Source of the DNA: Acanthochlamys bracteata
Lineage: Eukaryota > Streptophyta > Magnoliopsida > Pandanales > Velloziaceae
Assembly: GCA_019914995.1 (NCBI GenBank)
Contig: CM034130.1
Location: 5,766,001-5,830,000, forward strand
Length of the DNA stretch: 64,000 nt
Direction of reading: 5' to 3'
Every line of letters begins with the position of its first letter. The stretch's first letter is position 1. The translations under genes were made by a program, and so were the position numbers. The notes beneath the pieces were generated by a model, which was given only the letters and a program-made list of their open reading frames with translations, was not told the DNA's origin and did no database searches. Below are positions 22,604 to 35,410 of this stretch, piece after piece.

Positions 22604-25600
22604 ATATCCTCCCTTAAACTCATGATGGATCAAACAACATGATTTTGTTCAATAATGTTTGAAATTTCAGCGTCGGATGCGATTTTGTAAATAAATCTGC
22701 CAGCTGATCAGTAGATATAATATATGGTAAAGAAATAGTACCTAACAAAAAATGCTCACGAACGAAGTGATAGTCAATTTCAATATGTTTCATTCGTTCA
22801 TGAAAAACTAGATTGCTTCTAATCTGAATAGCATTCCGATTGCCACAAAAAGGAGTAGCTCCTGTAAATACAATCTCCAAATCAGTAAGTAATCTCCGCA
22901 CATGAACAATATCTCTTGTGGTAGCAGCCATAGCTCGATACTCAACTTCTGTTAAAGAACATGCAATAACTTTCTATTTCTTACTGCGCCACGAAATTAG
23001 CGAATCACCAAGAAATAAGTAGAAACTTGTAGTAGACCTTCTAGTGGTTGGATCACCAGTTCAATCTGTATCAGTAAAAATTCGAAGCTTTAAATTAGAT
23101 TAGAAAACATAAATAGAGAGCGAGTAATAATGCCTTTAAGATATTTGAGAATTCTGAGTAAAGCGCTATAATGTGCTGATCGCAGTGTAGAAACAAATTT
23201 ACGGACGACACTTACTGAATGAAAAATGTCTGGCCTAGTCATACAAAGGTAGACAAGTTGACCAACAAGTCGTCCGTATCGAATATGATCTGTGAAAGGC
23301 TCACCATTTGTACGAAGTTTCATACGAAGCTCTAACGGAGTACCAACCGTCCGACTACCGGATAAGTCTGCAGATTTAATAATATCAGAAGTATATTTTT
23401 GTTGAGAGATAAGAATTTCTCTAATACTTTGTGCAATCTCAATCCAAAAAAATAGAGTAAATATTCAAGATTCTTCATCTAAAACTATTGATGAAGGTGC
23501 TTTTTTGTGGCTATAATACCTGCAATATCATCTCCTGTTAAAATCATATCATCTACATATAATAACAGGAGTACCCGCCATTGCGATAAGGACCGCATAA
23601 ATAAGGAGTGATCCTGAGAACTCTGCTGAAAGCTTGTCTCTGTAATAGCCCGTCAAAAGCACTCAAACCAAGCTCTAGGAGCCTATTTAAGTTCATAAAT
23701 AGCACGACGAAGACGACATATATGATTTGGAGCAGTAGAAAGACCTGGAGGTGGCTGTATATAAACAACCTCTCATAATGTACCATGAAGAAAATCATTT
23801 TTCACATCCATCTGATAAAGAGACTACTAACGTACAGTAGCGACTGCTAAAAGAATGCGAACAGTAATCATCTGGGCAACAGGAGCGAATGTCTCATCAT
23901 AATCAATCCCATACTCCTGAGTAAAATTTTTGGCAACAAAACGAGCCTTATACCTCAATGGAGCCATCAGGCCGATATTTAATCTTAAAAATACATTTGC
24001 AACTGATAGGTTGTACTCTCTCCGGTAATGAAACTATATTTCAAGTACATGTTTGCTCAAATGCATGAAACTCCTCTACCATTGCTTCTCGCCACTCATG
24101 GTACTGAATTGTCTTTCGGTAAGAATTATGTTCATGAGTGGTATAAATAACAATAAGAAATGAATGAAACAGGGAAGAATATGAGGTGAGAGGGTGAAAA
24201 CCAAACCTATCCAGCGGGCCTGAATAATCTGGTGTAAAACGAGTAGGAGGACGATGAATGCGTTGTGACTGCCGAACAAATGGTGGTGAAGATATAGATA
24301 GTCTGGAAGATGGTGAAATTTAGGAAGAATTAGAAAAATCTTTGTTAGCCAGCATTTGTGTCATCGAAAAAGAGACGGTATCAATAAAGAAAAATAATGG
24401 AGTAGGATCAATACACATGTAAGAAGATGAGACAGATGAGCTGGATGAAAGAGAATGTGATGGTGCTAAAAATTGAACATCAGAAAGTAACATGGAAAAA
24501 TAAGAAGAGTCATCAAGAAAAATAACGTGACGAGAAATGCGAAGTCGGCGTGCTGTGGGATAATAACATCGATACTCCTTATATTCAGAACTAATGCCAA
24601 GCAGGACACATTTGACTGATCGAGCAGTTAATTTTGTCCGATCTGTCGGAGGAAGTAGAACAAAACAAATGCAACCAAAAGTACGAATCATATTATAGTC
24701 TGGAAGAGATAGAAATAAGTTTTCATGAGGTGTCTTATAAAACAAAATAGACGACGAAGTACTATTGATAAGATTAACAGAGGTAAGAATAGCTTGTGCT
24801 TAAAAATTTTGAGAAACTGAAGAGGATAGCAATAGAGACCGAGCAGTTTCAAGAATATAACGATGCTTATGTTCTGCGACCCCATTCTGTTCAGTTGTAT
24901 ACTGACAAGATTGTTGAAAGAAGGTACCGTGAGACTGTAAGATGGATGTCATAGTAGAAGATGTATATTCACGAGCACCATCAGAACGAAAAATCTTAAT
25001 CCGAGCATTAAACTGAGTATGAACCATAGTGCTGAATGTTGTATATATAGCAGAAAGTTCGAAATGATGACGCATAAGATAAACTCAATTACAGAAAGTA
25101 TAATCATCGATAAAACTCGCATAGTAAATAAAGCCAGTCATAGATGGAATTGGAGCTGGTCCCCAGATATCAGAATGAATCAGTTCAAAAGCACGACACG
25201 TTTTAGATACTTTGATTGAAAGGTAAAGCTGAATGTTTGGCTAACTTACAGCTACTACATACAGATAAAGGAGAAAAAGAAACTCGCGCAAGAGCTCCAC
25301 TATCGATGAGACTCTTTAGACAAGATTCAGAAATGTAACGTAAACTTCTGTGCCACAAATCAGCAGCAGACGAAAATACATCAGCACAACTAAAATTTGA
25401 AGTAGTAGAAAAAGAAAGATGGAGATACTCTAAGTGATACAGTCGCCCCTTTTTACGAGCACGACCAATAGTCTGGCCGGTACGAGGATCCTACACATAA
25501 TAGGTAAGGGAATTAAAGACAACAATAACCCGCTTTCACAAACAGAACTAACAGAGATTAGGTATAGGGTGAGATGATGAACATGTAAAACGAAAGGTAG

Positions 25601-27304
25601 ATTAAAAGAGGCAGAAATAATGAAGCCATACTGAGTGATGGTTAGTTGAGAACCATCAGCAATGTGCAAAGATGAAGAGTTTGGTGGTAAAGATGTCGTG
25701 TCAGATAACAATGATAGATCAGAAATCATATGATAAGATGCACCGGAATCTAAAATTCAAGAAGAAGACATACCAGGAGTGACTGAAGAAGCAGAGGCAA
25801 ATGAGCCAGCAAAAATGGATTGACGCTGAAGCTGAAGTTCAATCTGAGTCAACAATGGTAAATATCACCTGAATCATTGGTGATAGATTGAGAGACAAGA
25901 GCGGCATCAACAATATTTGCCTGTGCAACTGGAGAACGAGTAGCGGAGAAATCCTTTGCGTTCTTCCGCTCCCAATATTGAGTAAGCAAATGTGGTTGAA
26001 GCTGAAAACAACCATACAGTGTGTCTCGATTTTTTGCAATGAGTACAAGAGGAATTAAAGTGCTGACGAGAATGGAAAGAACTCCTGTGAGTATGAGCAC
26101 TAGTGCCTCCCGAAGTTGAAGATGGAATACGTGAAAATGCAGTAAGAACTGTAGCTGAACCAGGAGTCAAAATAGGTACCATCATTGAAAAAGACCGCAA
26201 GCGAGTCTTCTCGGCAATGAGCTCAGAAATGGCGGCATGTAGACTTGTGTTATTCTGTATGATACGACACTCACTACCTGAAATTCTGGATGCAAAGCTA
26301 TAAGAAACTGATAAAGTTGACGTTGTTCACGACAAATACGATGTTCATGGTAAATACAACCATGACTTTCAAGCTTCAAGAGCTCGCGCCAGTAACCTCG
26401 CATTAGTGTAGCGAACTTTTGGATAGTGCGATCACCTTGTCTGGCGGCCAAAGCCTCTATGAAAATTTGATACTCTCTAGCACTACTAGACTGAACAAAC
26501 TGAGTAGTTAAAGTCTTCCATAATAATGCAGCAGTCGGGATATTTTTAATATGTGGTTGAAGAGATCGATCAACTAATGCAATAATAAATACAAAAATCT
26601 GCTCATCATGATCGTCCCAAACATCCTGCGCAATACGAATGTTATTCTTAACCTCAATAGTTGCATCATCTGCTGGTGAGAGAATATGCTGAATAGAGCC
26701 ATCTAGATGACCAATAAGACAACGTCTACGAAGGATAGTTCTGACAGAAACAGCCCATTCAGCCTAATCATTAGCAGAGTTTAAAGAAAAATCAAATGAA
26801 GTTGGTAGAAAATTCCGAAAGACCTCAAAAGAAGGCATTTCGTTTTTAATCAACTGAACGGCTGGTCCAGCCCGACTATAGCAGTGGGTAGAGTTAGGCT
26901 AACGGGCTGAGTAAACAGCCTAGTCCGATCGGATCGGGTTAGGGTTCGGCGAGCGGACGACTGCGGCGGCAAGAGGCGATGGCACGAAGCTTCAGCAGTT
27001 GCACAGCGACAGTGAAGAAGAGTAGCGGCAGCGGCGGCGACAGCGATGATGAACGGCGAAACCGATTGATGATGTAGCGGCGGCATCAACGGACTAAGAC
27101 GGCGATAGCGGCAGCGGCTGGAGAAGACGTCGGCTGAAGGCGGTGACAGCGGCAGCGGCTTAGAGAAAAAAAAACAGTGATGGCACGGGGCGGCGGCGAC
27201 AATTATTTTTTTTTTTTTTATGAAGAAAGAAAAAGTTAAAATTGATGAAGATAGAATGAAAAAGAGTCAATTAGAAATTTTTTTTTCTAATACTATGAAA
27301 CAAT

Positions 27305-27418
27305 TGATAGAATTGAATATGATAAAAATCTTAAAATTTACACGTACAAATACATATAGAGTATAAATAATGAGTTTGTCTTAGATACCTCCGATAAATA
27401 CTAATACACTACTTACTT
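27305..27418 (-). repeat. 5' LTR of the copia element
   Basis: Partner of 22493-22603. On the minus strand it begins TGTATTAG and ends CTATCA. Confidence 0.8.
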
Positions 27419-27940
27419 ATCATCTAAATTTATTTTTTAAATTTATTTTATTAAATAAATAATTGAACAAAAATTTTATAAATTTTTTTTTTAAAATCTA
27501 ATTTTAAAACTTACTATCAATACAAAATTAATATATAATTTATTTTATGTTAAATATTTTATTTTTAAATTTATTTCAAGTTTTCACACGCCCTTAAGCG
27601 TTTATAGAATAAACTTTTAGAATTCTAAATATTTAAAATTTTTTAAAGATAATTGTTATTAAAAATAATAATATGCAACATTTAATATTTTAATTTTTAA
27701 CAAATTAAATATTATATATTAAAAAAATATTTATTTTAAATAATAAGATATTAAAAGGTTAAGGAAAGGTACCCTGAATAAACATTTCTTTTGATACCCT
27801 GCTGAGCTTATTTCCTACGGACCATACCTGAACGACGGGTCTTTGTAAAAGAGTTGAATATCAATTTTTGTGTTATTATTCGCAGAGAGATCCTGAATTC
27901 CTCTGAATTGTGATTTTAACACAACTCGCCGTTGCCGGAG
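27419..27940. other. AT-rich intergenic and MMTAG2-gene leader
   Basis: Strongly AT-rich up to about 27760. The last 150 bases are less AT-rich and probably contain the promoter and 5' UTR of the next gene. Confidence 0.4.
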
Positions 27941-30332
27941 ATGTATCACCCAACCAGAGGAGGCGTTCGTGGTGGCAGAGACCGTATGCTCTCTCTCTCT
28001 CTCTCTCTCGTTCTTGTTTCCCATGCTTTAATTGATCTATATTACTCGAATAGTTTTGATCAATTAATCAAGATTCACTTTGACCGAGTGAAAATTTTTG
28101 TTGGAGTTTTCCCAAAAAATTAGTAGGTTAGTTCAGATGTTTGATTAAACTTAAGAATCTTGCTTCTGATAGCGATTAAGTTGGTAATTTCATGACAATT
28201 ACCCTATTTGGTTAATACGGTTTCTGATGCAGAAAGGGTCCTAATTGCTCCAAAATTGTTGTCTTTTTTGATAACTTCTTGGGAAGAGTTTCTCTTAGTG
28301 AGTTTATGGCCTTCGGATATAAACGATTGTGCTTATAAAGTCTTGATTTATGTGGAAATGTTTGGTATGCGTTTCAGTGTCTGTGCAAGCTTGAAGCGCT
28401 AGTCTTTTGTTTGAGCCCCCATAGGATTTAATGGGCAGATGTTATTAGATTGTGAACCCGGTAATTATTAAGAATTCATTTTGGACATTCTGTCATTGTT
28501 GCTGTTAAGCATGGTGAATGCTGGGATCTGCTCAACATAGTCCAGTAGGACCAATACGCTTTTCAGTAGCATGAAGTCTCCTACTGCATAAGTGCATTTA
28601 TTTGCAAAATGAACTATGTTCAGCCTGTGGATAGAACCTTTCAAAATGATCTTTGATTGTATTTAGTAGCAAAGAGTTATCTATTTAGTAACTGGAATGA
28701 GCTTCACGACTTCGTGATAGTGGGATATATGAGCACTGTTGTCTTATATAATCAAACAGGTCTATTAAGAATACGTTCTATTTAACGCATTTGTTACATC
28801 TTTTATCTTATTTCTCATCCATTTATTATATCATTGGTTACTGTAGAATTTAAAATCGTCGTGTGGTTTCTTAAAGCATGAGCCCTGGAGTTTATCTGGA
28901 CCTGTTATGCTCTTATTATTGAACAGGAACTTTTTTATGTGCCTACTTGAGGCTTTTAGAAGCCACTGAATTTTCTGTGTACTGACCAGATATTTTTTTT
29001 TTTGCAGTTTAGCATTTTGACATCTTGATCTTTTGTTTCCTGATATACACATGCACTTTCTTATGTTGTTGTGCTTGTGCTTCTGCAGAATTTACTTGGG
29101 ATGATGTTAAAGCTGATAAGCATCGAGAAAACTACCTTGGTCATAGTATCAAGGCTCCTGTTGGTAGATGGCAGAAAGGTAGCTTCTCACCCAAATAAAC
29201 AGGCAACAAGTTTGTTTTCCATTTTCCAGTTATAGTTTATCGTTACATGTTATGCATCTCCAGTGCAAACTCTGTGGCTTGACTATTTCTGCCACAAATT
29301 GAAACTTGTAGACAGCTACTGCTGCCTCTAGACATGCAGGTCTATGATTTTTCTAAACACTATGGCTCGTTACAATGTTATTCTGATAATTGTGATGCTT
29401 ATGTCTTTCATTGTTACTTGTCTATGATCGCCTCCTTTATGACAAATTTATCTCCTGTATCTGCCATTTTATTGTCTGTGCAGATTTCCTTTTCCTATTT
29501 CACTACGACAGCAGATCCTCAAATGATTTATTTTTATTTATATCTTTCAGCATTTGCAGTTGGAGTCTTTCACTAGAGTTCTCCGATTTTAACTAATCAC
29601 ATTTCATGATCAATGTCTATCCTGCATTCAAGCATAAGTACTTCAGTGCTCCTTTCCTTGCTTTACTTGAATAGGTAAGGATCTCCACTGGTACACCAGG
29701 GACAAGAAATCAGAGAGTGCTGACATGGAAGCAGCCAAGGAGGAAATTCGAAGGATAAAGGAAGAAGAGGAACACGCCATGCGGGAAGCGCTTGGTCTAG
29801 CACCCAAGCGCATTAGCCGTCCCCAAGGAAATAGACTTGATAAGCATGAATATGCAGAATTAATCAAGAGAGGGTCCACTGCTGAGGACATAGGAGCGGG
29901 CCATGCTGAAGCAGCACAAGTTCAAGGGCTTGGTTTGTACAAGTGTGTATTAAATTCTGCAGTTCGATACTTAATTATCTTTCTACACGCTGAGAAAATT
30001 TATATGATTGCTGCAGGATGCCCAGGAATCACGAGGAATCTAGTTCAATGGTGGAGAGAGAGGAAGGAACGCCTGAGGTGGACAAGGAGGCTGGGCCGAA
30101 GGCTAATCTTTCTGCAAGTGAAGACATTCCTGAGGAGGAGGAACCTAGCAGGAAAAAGAGAAAGCATGATGAGAGGGGGCATGATAGGGAGAAGAAAAGG
30201 GACAAGCATGAAAGAAAGACCTCACGGGATTCCAGAGACAAGTATGAGAACAAAAGATCTCACAATTCTAGTGACAAAAGGAAGCACCGGAAAGATAAGG
30301 ATCGGAAAAGACATGATTCTGATTCCGACTGA
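27941..30332 (+). CDS. MMTAG2-domain protein (multiple myeloma tumor-associated protein 2-like)
   Basis: Exons are 27941-27983, 29089-29178, 29675-29942 and 30017-30332, encoding 238 aa. Residues 1-80 are the MMtag domain: [20 protein letters not shown], then [20 protein letters not shown] and GKDLHWY. A charged helix follows ([20 protein letters not shown]), then a loop with [20 protein letters not shown]. The last 90 residues are rich in Lys, Arg, Asp, Glu and Ser, as in RNA-processing factors. All introns fit canonical sites; the third uses TACAA|GTGTGT. Human MMTAG2 is a nuclear phosphoprotein of poorly known role, and the plant function is unknown. A long frame continuing from exon 3 into the third intron is not the better model, since exon 4 gives a typical basic tail ending HDSDSD. 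Confidence 0.9.
27989..28009. repeat. CT microsatellite at the start of intron 1
   Basis: About ten CT repeats start five bases after the exon 1 donor (GTATG) of the MMTAG2-domain gene, forming a pyrimidine tract unusually close to a 5' splice site. Confidence 0.9.
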
Positions 30333-31572
30333 GATTTCCAATGCACAAGTGACAAAATCTTTACCAACATACTGTAACTGGCAGTTGCTGTTGAATCTGT
30401 AACGAGTTGTTAGAATTCTTCGTACTCACAGCATCCTGTGAGATCACTGCTCAGGAAAGGATTGACTATTAGATCACATGACAATTACTTCTGAAATATT
30501 CTATTTTGCTTTAAATGGATGTTTGGAATAGCTTACATTTTCTTTCCACTCCATTTTAATTTCATATTTTTCAATAAAATTTTTTAAATATTTTATTTAT
30601 TTTTTTAAAAAATTAGAAATCAAAAAAATTTTATGAGATTTTATTATTAATTATTTTATTATATTTTAAGTTAAAAAAATAAAATTTATTTTAAAAAGTT
30701 TTAAATTATTTTTTTTTAGAAATCTTTTTTAATTAATATTTCTAAATATTTTCTAAATCAGTGCGAAAATTTGAAAGAACCAAGACCACATAGCGAGAAC
30801 TTTTACATAGGGCTCATTTAAATTATATCGAATTTTACTTGTTTTCTCTAAATTTTAAGTTCGACTATTTTATATATTTCAATTGTTGTCCGAATTTTAT
30901 TTTCACTTTTACACCAAATTTTACTTTTATTAAAATTTAACTTCAAATTTTATTTTATTTGTTTCAAATGTCAATCTGAATTCTGCTTTCACTAAATTCT
31001 ACTTCTCATCGAACTCTAATTCCACAAAATTTAATTTCATTAAAATCAATTACGTGTATTCGAAACATACCCACAATGTCTCGGCTAGGACATCGTTCAA
31101 GCTTCTTCTCCAAAAAATATGTGAAGGAGATATAGAAATTACTTATAGATAATACTTATGATAAGAAGCTATTTTAAAATAAAAAACATTTATACTTTTA
31201 AAAATAACTTTGACTTTTATTAAAAAATAATAAAATTAAATATATTATGAATTATTTATCTATATTTTTAAAATTAAAAAATATATAAATAATTGTAAAA
31301 AATTTTATTAAAAAGTTAGAACGTTTGGAAAATAAAAAGCAATGTAGATATGGCAATGAAAGAGGGAAGCCTCCATTTAAAGAAGAGGGGAAGCTAACAA
31401 GAGCAAATGATCAAAAGAAACGCCTGAAAGAAGATACACCCACAAAAAAATGTTCCCAGGAAAAACACCAAACCCTCCAGTCCACAGAATACAATTCAAG
31501 CAACCACACATGCGTTTCGCCAGAAGACACAGTCACCTGCAAGTTACAAAAGTTTATAGTGAATTGTTCAGT
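30333..31572. other. Intergenic DNA between convergent genes
   Basis: The MMTAG2-gene 3' UTR is followed by an AT-rich stretch (30515-30780) like that at 5455-5690. Then 30800-31075 begins GGGCTCATTTAAA and ends ACATACCC, possibly a MITE remnant. Then the 3' UTR of the RhoGAP gene. No other gene was seen. Confidence 0.4.
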
Positions 31573-34517
31573 TCACCTCCATGCCTCCACACGCTCCACC
31601 TTCGAGTTTATTCGACTGACGATGCTGGTTCCCCTCACCTTTTCCACTGAGCAAGCCCCTCGGGACACCGACTGTCCATTACCTTTTCTTCGTCCTTTCT
31701 TGTTATTGGTACTCTGGCCTCCCTTGCCCTTATTTGTAGCTTTACCTCTTTTGGGACTGTTCACAACAGTCTCTTGTTCATCACTTGTCATATCAATTTG
31801 TTCCCGGGCATTACAGGCAGCCTCAGAACAACCAGTTTCATGAGCATTTTGAGAATCCTCAGCAGCAGCATCATTCTCTGCATCTTCACAGGTAACATGA
31901 GAAGCATCTAGAACAGGTTCCTCAGTAGTGAGATCCAGTTCTGTCTCTTCTTCACAGCAGGACTCCATCTGGAACTGAGGGCTATGGTGGCCGTCATAAG
32001 AGTCCGGATGTAGGACTTGAACAGACTCTAACATAAATTCCTGTCTCTCTTTGAGTGTCTTTTCGATCAGCATCTTGAGAAAATTCATAACTTGCACCGC
32101 ATACATCAGTGCAGTTAAAGGATCCGCCATCTGCCATAAAATGATTGACGAAATTGTTGTATAATAAGAGAGGTACACAAAGGACAACTTGCATGCATTC
32201 AAATAAACATGTAATACCAGGGGAAAATGAGTTCTACGAGAACAACACTGATTAAAAATGATCCTGTAGAGAAGTATTTACTATTTTTGCTAACATACAA
32301 GAAAATGATCCTGTAGAGGTTAGCTGCATTAGATTGCAGGATAACCACTGAACTATCATCAACATCATATTATCAGGATATAGGTCACTGATTCTAAAAA
32401 TTCAATTAGAGGCAAGTTACATATATCAGAGTTGAAATGGTTATGTGATAAGATCACAGAAGTTAAACAAATAAAGGCTAAAAGTTGGAGGGGCAAACAT
32501 TACCTGCGTCATATTTGGAGCAAATACCAAAGCAATATTGCGTGCATTCATCTTGTTGAGCTGTTCTTCTTGTACAACATCAGCCATCAAGTTTACAGCC
32601 CAATCAAGTAAGGCCGCTTCCGATTGTGGGAGTTGTTTCACAAGCTGACCACATTCATCTTCAGACTGGCACTGCATTACTTGCTCGGGTGAAAGAGCAT
32701 CCAACACCCCCGCTGGCAATTCTCTGAACCAAGCCTATTGAAGCATCAGGAAGTTCCAATGATCAAACAAAGTAGTCAAAGACTGATGATTGTTCAGAAG
32801 TTGAATATTTGTGATAAACACAAACTACAAGGAACACATTCTGCAGCTCAGATACAACCATAAATACACAATAGAAACAATGAATTAAACCAGACTATTG
32901 TCTAAATAAACAGTTTCAGATTATAGAGAAAATATTCTAAACTAGGTAATCAAAGCAGAACAACCAGTAGTAGGATAAACCTAGGCTGTTCTTGTTTTTG
33001 TTATTTTCTGACTGTTGCTCTTAACAGGCAGAGATGAGGGTCCAGTACCTTAATTAGGCCAGCAAGACAGTGCACATCAATGCCATCTGGTACAACCCCA
33101 TTGTTAAGTTGGTCTCGAACATATTCCTCTTGGCTATTCTCTGCATTAATTCTGAAAATTCCTTCAGCCTGCTCATAGAAAAATTATAAGTTAATGATTG
33201 CACCAGTAGGAGAAAACATTATAATAAACCTATTCAAATTCACCTTGAGTCCACCCTGTGCATATAGGCGATCCTGCATTAGCAAGAGTATTGTCGGTAC
33301 GCTATTACCTCTACGATCATATGAACATTGCATGGATTCAGTAGATACACCAAAAACAGTAGTGCTGCACAGAAGCAAGAATGATACTGTTAATTTCATC
33401 ATTAATTTGTGAATCATTGAAAGCATCCTTCAAATACATGTAGGATGAACTTTCACCAAAATATTACAGAACGTGGGCACTATGAACTTCTAGCATCTCA
33501 TCACCAAATTACACTTCATTCATGATTATCGTCAGAGTTGGCCTCAAGATGCAGCTTCTTTGAAGATCTAATCTATTGAATGGAATGTGGTATAGCTATA
33601 GGAAGCATCTCTATACTCCCTTGATATAGAATCTGATACTCGCACAATGTATCAAGAACATATGATGGTAGCTTTTAAAATTACATTGCTACTCCTGTTG
33701 ATAGATTCAAACTTAAATTTCTCTCAAACTCAAAGTTCTAATACTTTGAATGTATATGGTATAAAAGATCATGACGCTATCATATCAAAAACTTTATAAT
33801 CGAAGTATCAAACACGAGTCTTCCATATTGAAATGAATAAACTTGGCATCATAATTAGCACATGTGCATGGAACTAAAAGCCATAGAATCTAAAGAATTT
33901 CACAAAAGCCTACTAAAAACCGAGTGAATTATATCAATTCACCAATTACCCATTACTAAAATCTCACCAGAAAAGCAACTCACAATAACATCTAATAGAA
34001 TCTCAAAATTTTGCATAAAACTAAAAGCTTTAACACCAAGAATTGAATCGGAAGCAGAGAGGCAATGAATTGCAGACCTAGCACTTGGAGCTCTGCAAGG
34101 GACTTCAGGCTCAAACTCAACAGGTAACCCAAGGAACCCATGGAACCTATCAAATGTCACATGGGCAACATGCCTGACGTTCGTGGGAAAGCCGATCTCC
34201 ATAGAACGGCGACGGAGCTCAGCCGTCTCTTCTCCGCCGCCGCTGCCTTTTTCCGCCACCTCTCCTACCTCCGTCCTGCAGCCCAACACAGATTTCCTCA
34301 CTACAGCAAGCAACAGAGCAATCAAAGACAACCCATCAGCATCACCACAGTTATTTCTCTCTCTTATCTCAACTTCTTCTACTTCTTGTTCTTGTTCTAC
34401 AACAATAATTGAACTGCTGCTATCATCTCGATGGTTGTTGTTGTTGTCGTTGTTGTTGTTGTTGGGGCTTAAAAGGTGTCTTGTGTTATCATTAGATCGA
34501 AGGACTACTTCCGTCAT
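31573..34517 (-). CDS. ROPGAP: ROP GTPase-activating protein with CRIB motif
   Basis: It stimulates GTP hydrolysis by plant Rho (ROP) GTPases. Minus-strand exons are 34517-34078, 33364-33244, 33168-33049, 32734-32504 and 32130-31573, encoding 489 aa. The N terminus has an Asn/Asp run and an acidic patch. The CRIB motif lies at about residues 107-131 (IGFPTNVRHVAHVTFDRFHG, then FLGLP). The RhoGAP domain spans about 152-330. The arginine finger is R193 in AEGIFRINAENSQEE, and NIALVFAPNMTQ is the conserved NxxxVFxPN block. The C-terminal third is first acidic and then Lys/Arg-rich. CRIB plus RhoGAP is the plant-specific ROPGAP arrangement. The start MTEVV matches the family. The frame stays open for 90 codons upstream of this ATG, but that stretch looks like GA-rich leader. 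Confidence 0.95.
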
Positions 34518-34572
34518 GGCTGAAAAAACCAAAAAATAACAAACTATAGCAATGAAAACTTTGATCCAGCTG

Positions 34573-34598
34573 GTGTGTGTGTGAGAGAGAGAGAGAGA
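34573..34598. repeat. GT/GA compound microsatellite
   Basis: GTGTGTGTGT followed by GAGAGAGAGAGAGAGA in the leader of the ROPGAP gene, which reads as CT-rich on the coding strand. Confidence 0.9.
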
Positions 34599-34724
34599 CA
34601 GTGGGCCAAAGACTGGATCAAAATGGAGACTTTGGAAATGGGTTTTCTTCCATTGCTGGTGTGGAGTTAGATTGAAGTGAAGTCTACCCCCTAGTGCTCC
34701 AACGTGAGAATCATAACTTCGATT

Positions 34725-34740
34725 CTCTCTCTCTCTCTCT
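34725..34740. repeat. CT microsatellite
   Basis: Eight CT repeats followed by TTCT repeats, upstream of the ROPGAP start, probably in the 5' UTR. Confidence 0.9.
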
Positions 34741-34901
34741 TTCTTTCTTTCTTCTCTCCTTTTCTCTAACTCTGAAGCAGGAAGCAAGCAAGCAAAGGGA
34801 AGACAAAGAAGAAAACAAAGAAAGGAAAGAGTAGATGGTAAGATTCGGATTTGGATATCTTTTCAAGTACCGGTAACAGGGGTATTTGGTGAACGAATTA
34901 A

Positions 34902-35114
34902 GGGTGCGTTATTTTGCATCAAAAAATCACTTTTTTTTTATTAAGAAATCATTTTTAACTCACCTCTTATTATAAAAAGAATATAAGAAATCACTTTCAA
35001 CACATTTTTCAATACAAAAATAACACATCACTTTCAATAATACTATTTCTAACAACTCACTTCTAAAAACTCACTTCTAAAAAACTCACTTCCAAAGCCA
35101 AAAGAACACACCCT
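34902..35114. mobile_element. PIF/Harbinger-like (Tourist-type) MITE
   Basis: Ends are GGGTGCGTTATTTTG and CCAAAAGAACACACCC, an imperfect inverted repeat, flanked by TAA on both sides (34899-34901 and 35115-35117). A 3-bp TAA duplication and GGG...CCC ends are typical of PIF/Harbinger. The 213-bp interior repeats words such as AACTCACTTCTAAAA. It lies about 380 bp upstream of the ROPGAP start. Confidence 0.75.
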
Positions 35115-35410
35115 AATTGCAGTCGAAGTGTAGTAGAGTTATTTTCCGGAATATTTAGAAGCAGGAAGTTTGCAGGCCTTTTCATTGAGTAATTAAGATA
35201 AAGATATTTTAGGAATTAGTTATATAGGTTTAGATTAATTTACAGCAGAGGAATTATGGCAACTAATTACGAACCAGTGCGCATCTGCGTGACCGAGACA
35301 GTATTGGCCTTTACTTTGTTCTTCTTTGCGGTTACAAATTAAATACGCGTATTAAATTGAGTATTTATTTTCCGAATTGTCTATTTATTTAGAATTATGG
35401 CATATTTAGC

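Larger units (their letters stand above)
22493..27418 (-). mobile_element. Ty1/copia LTR retrotransposon, decayed
   Basis: Short LTRs lie at 27305-27418 (5') and 22493-22603 (3'). A polypurine tract (AAGGGAGGATATTGG on the minus strand) adjoins the 3' LTR, and a weak tRNA-Met-like primer site follows the 5' LTR. In minus-strand order the interior shows gag-like sequence (about 26850-25800), a GAG-pre-integrase region (about 25700-25400), integrase (about 25080-24320), reverse transcriptase (about 23950-23500) and RNase H (about 23330-22620). Domain order places it in Ty1/copia. LTRs of about 112 bp and the RT context suggest the Ale/Retrofit group, which is a guess. The LTRs differ at roughly one position in six and no clear target duplication remains, so it is old. 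It is broken in many places. Confidence 0.9.

Noticed and set aside
29725-30402. 225-codon frame running through exon 3 and intron 3 of the MMTAG2-domain gene
   Set aside because: The second half is out of frame with the typical basic tail. A canonical donor at 29943 and acceptor at 30016 give the better protein.
31325-31843. 172-codon plus-strand frame
   Set aside because: It overlaps the C-terminal exon of ROPGAP in antisense and has no recognisable content of its own.
34140-34539. Open frames on the plus strand opposite ROPGAP exon 1
   Set aside because: They are antisense shadows of a well-supported coding exon with CRIB-linked sequence on the minus strand.
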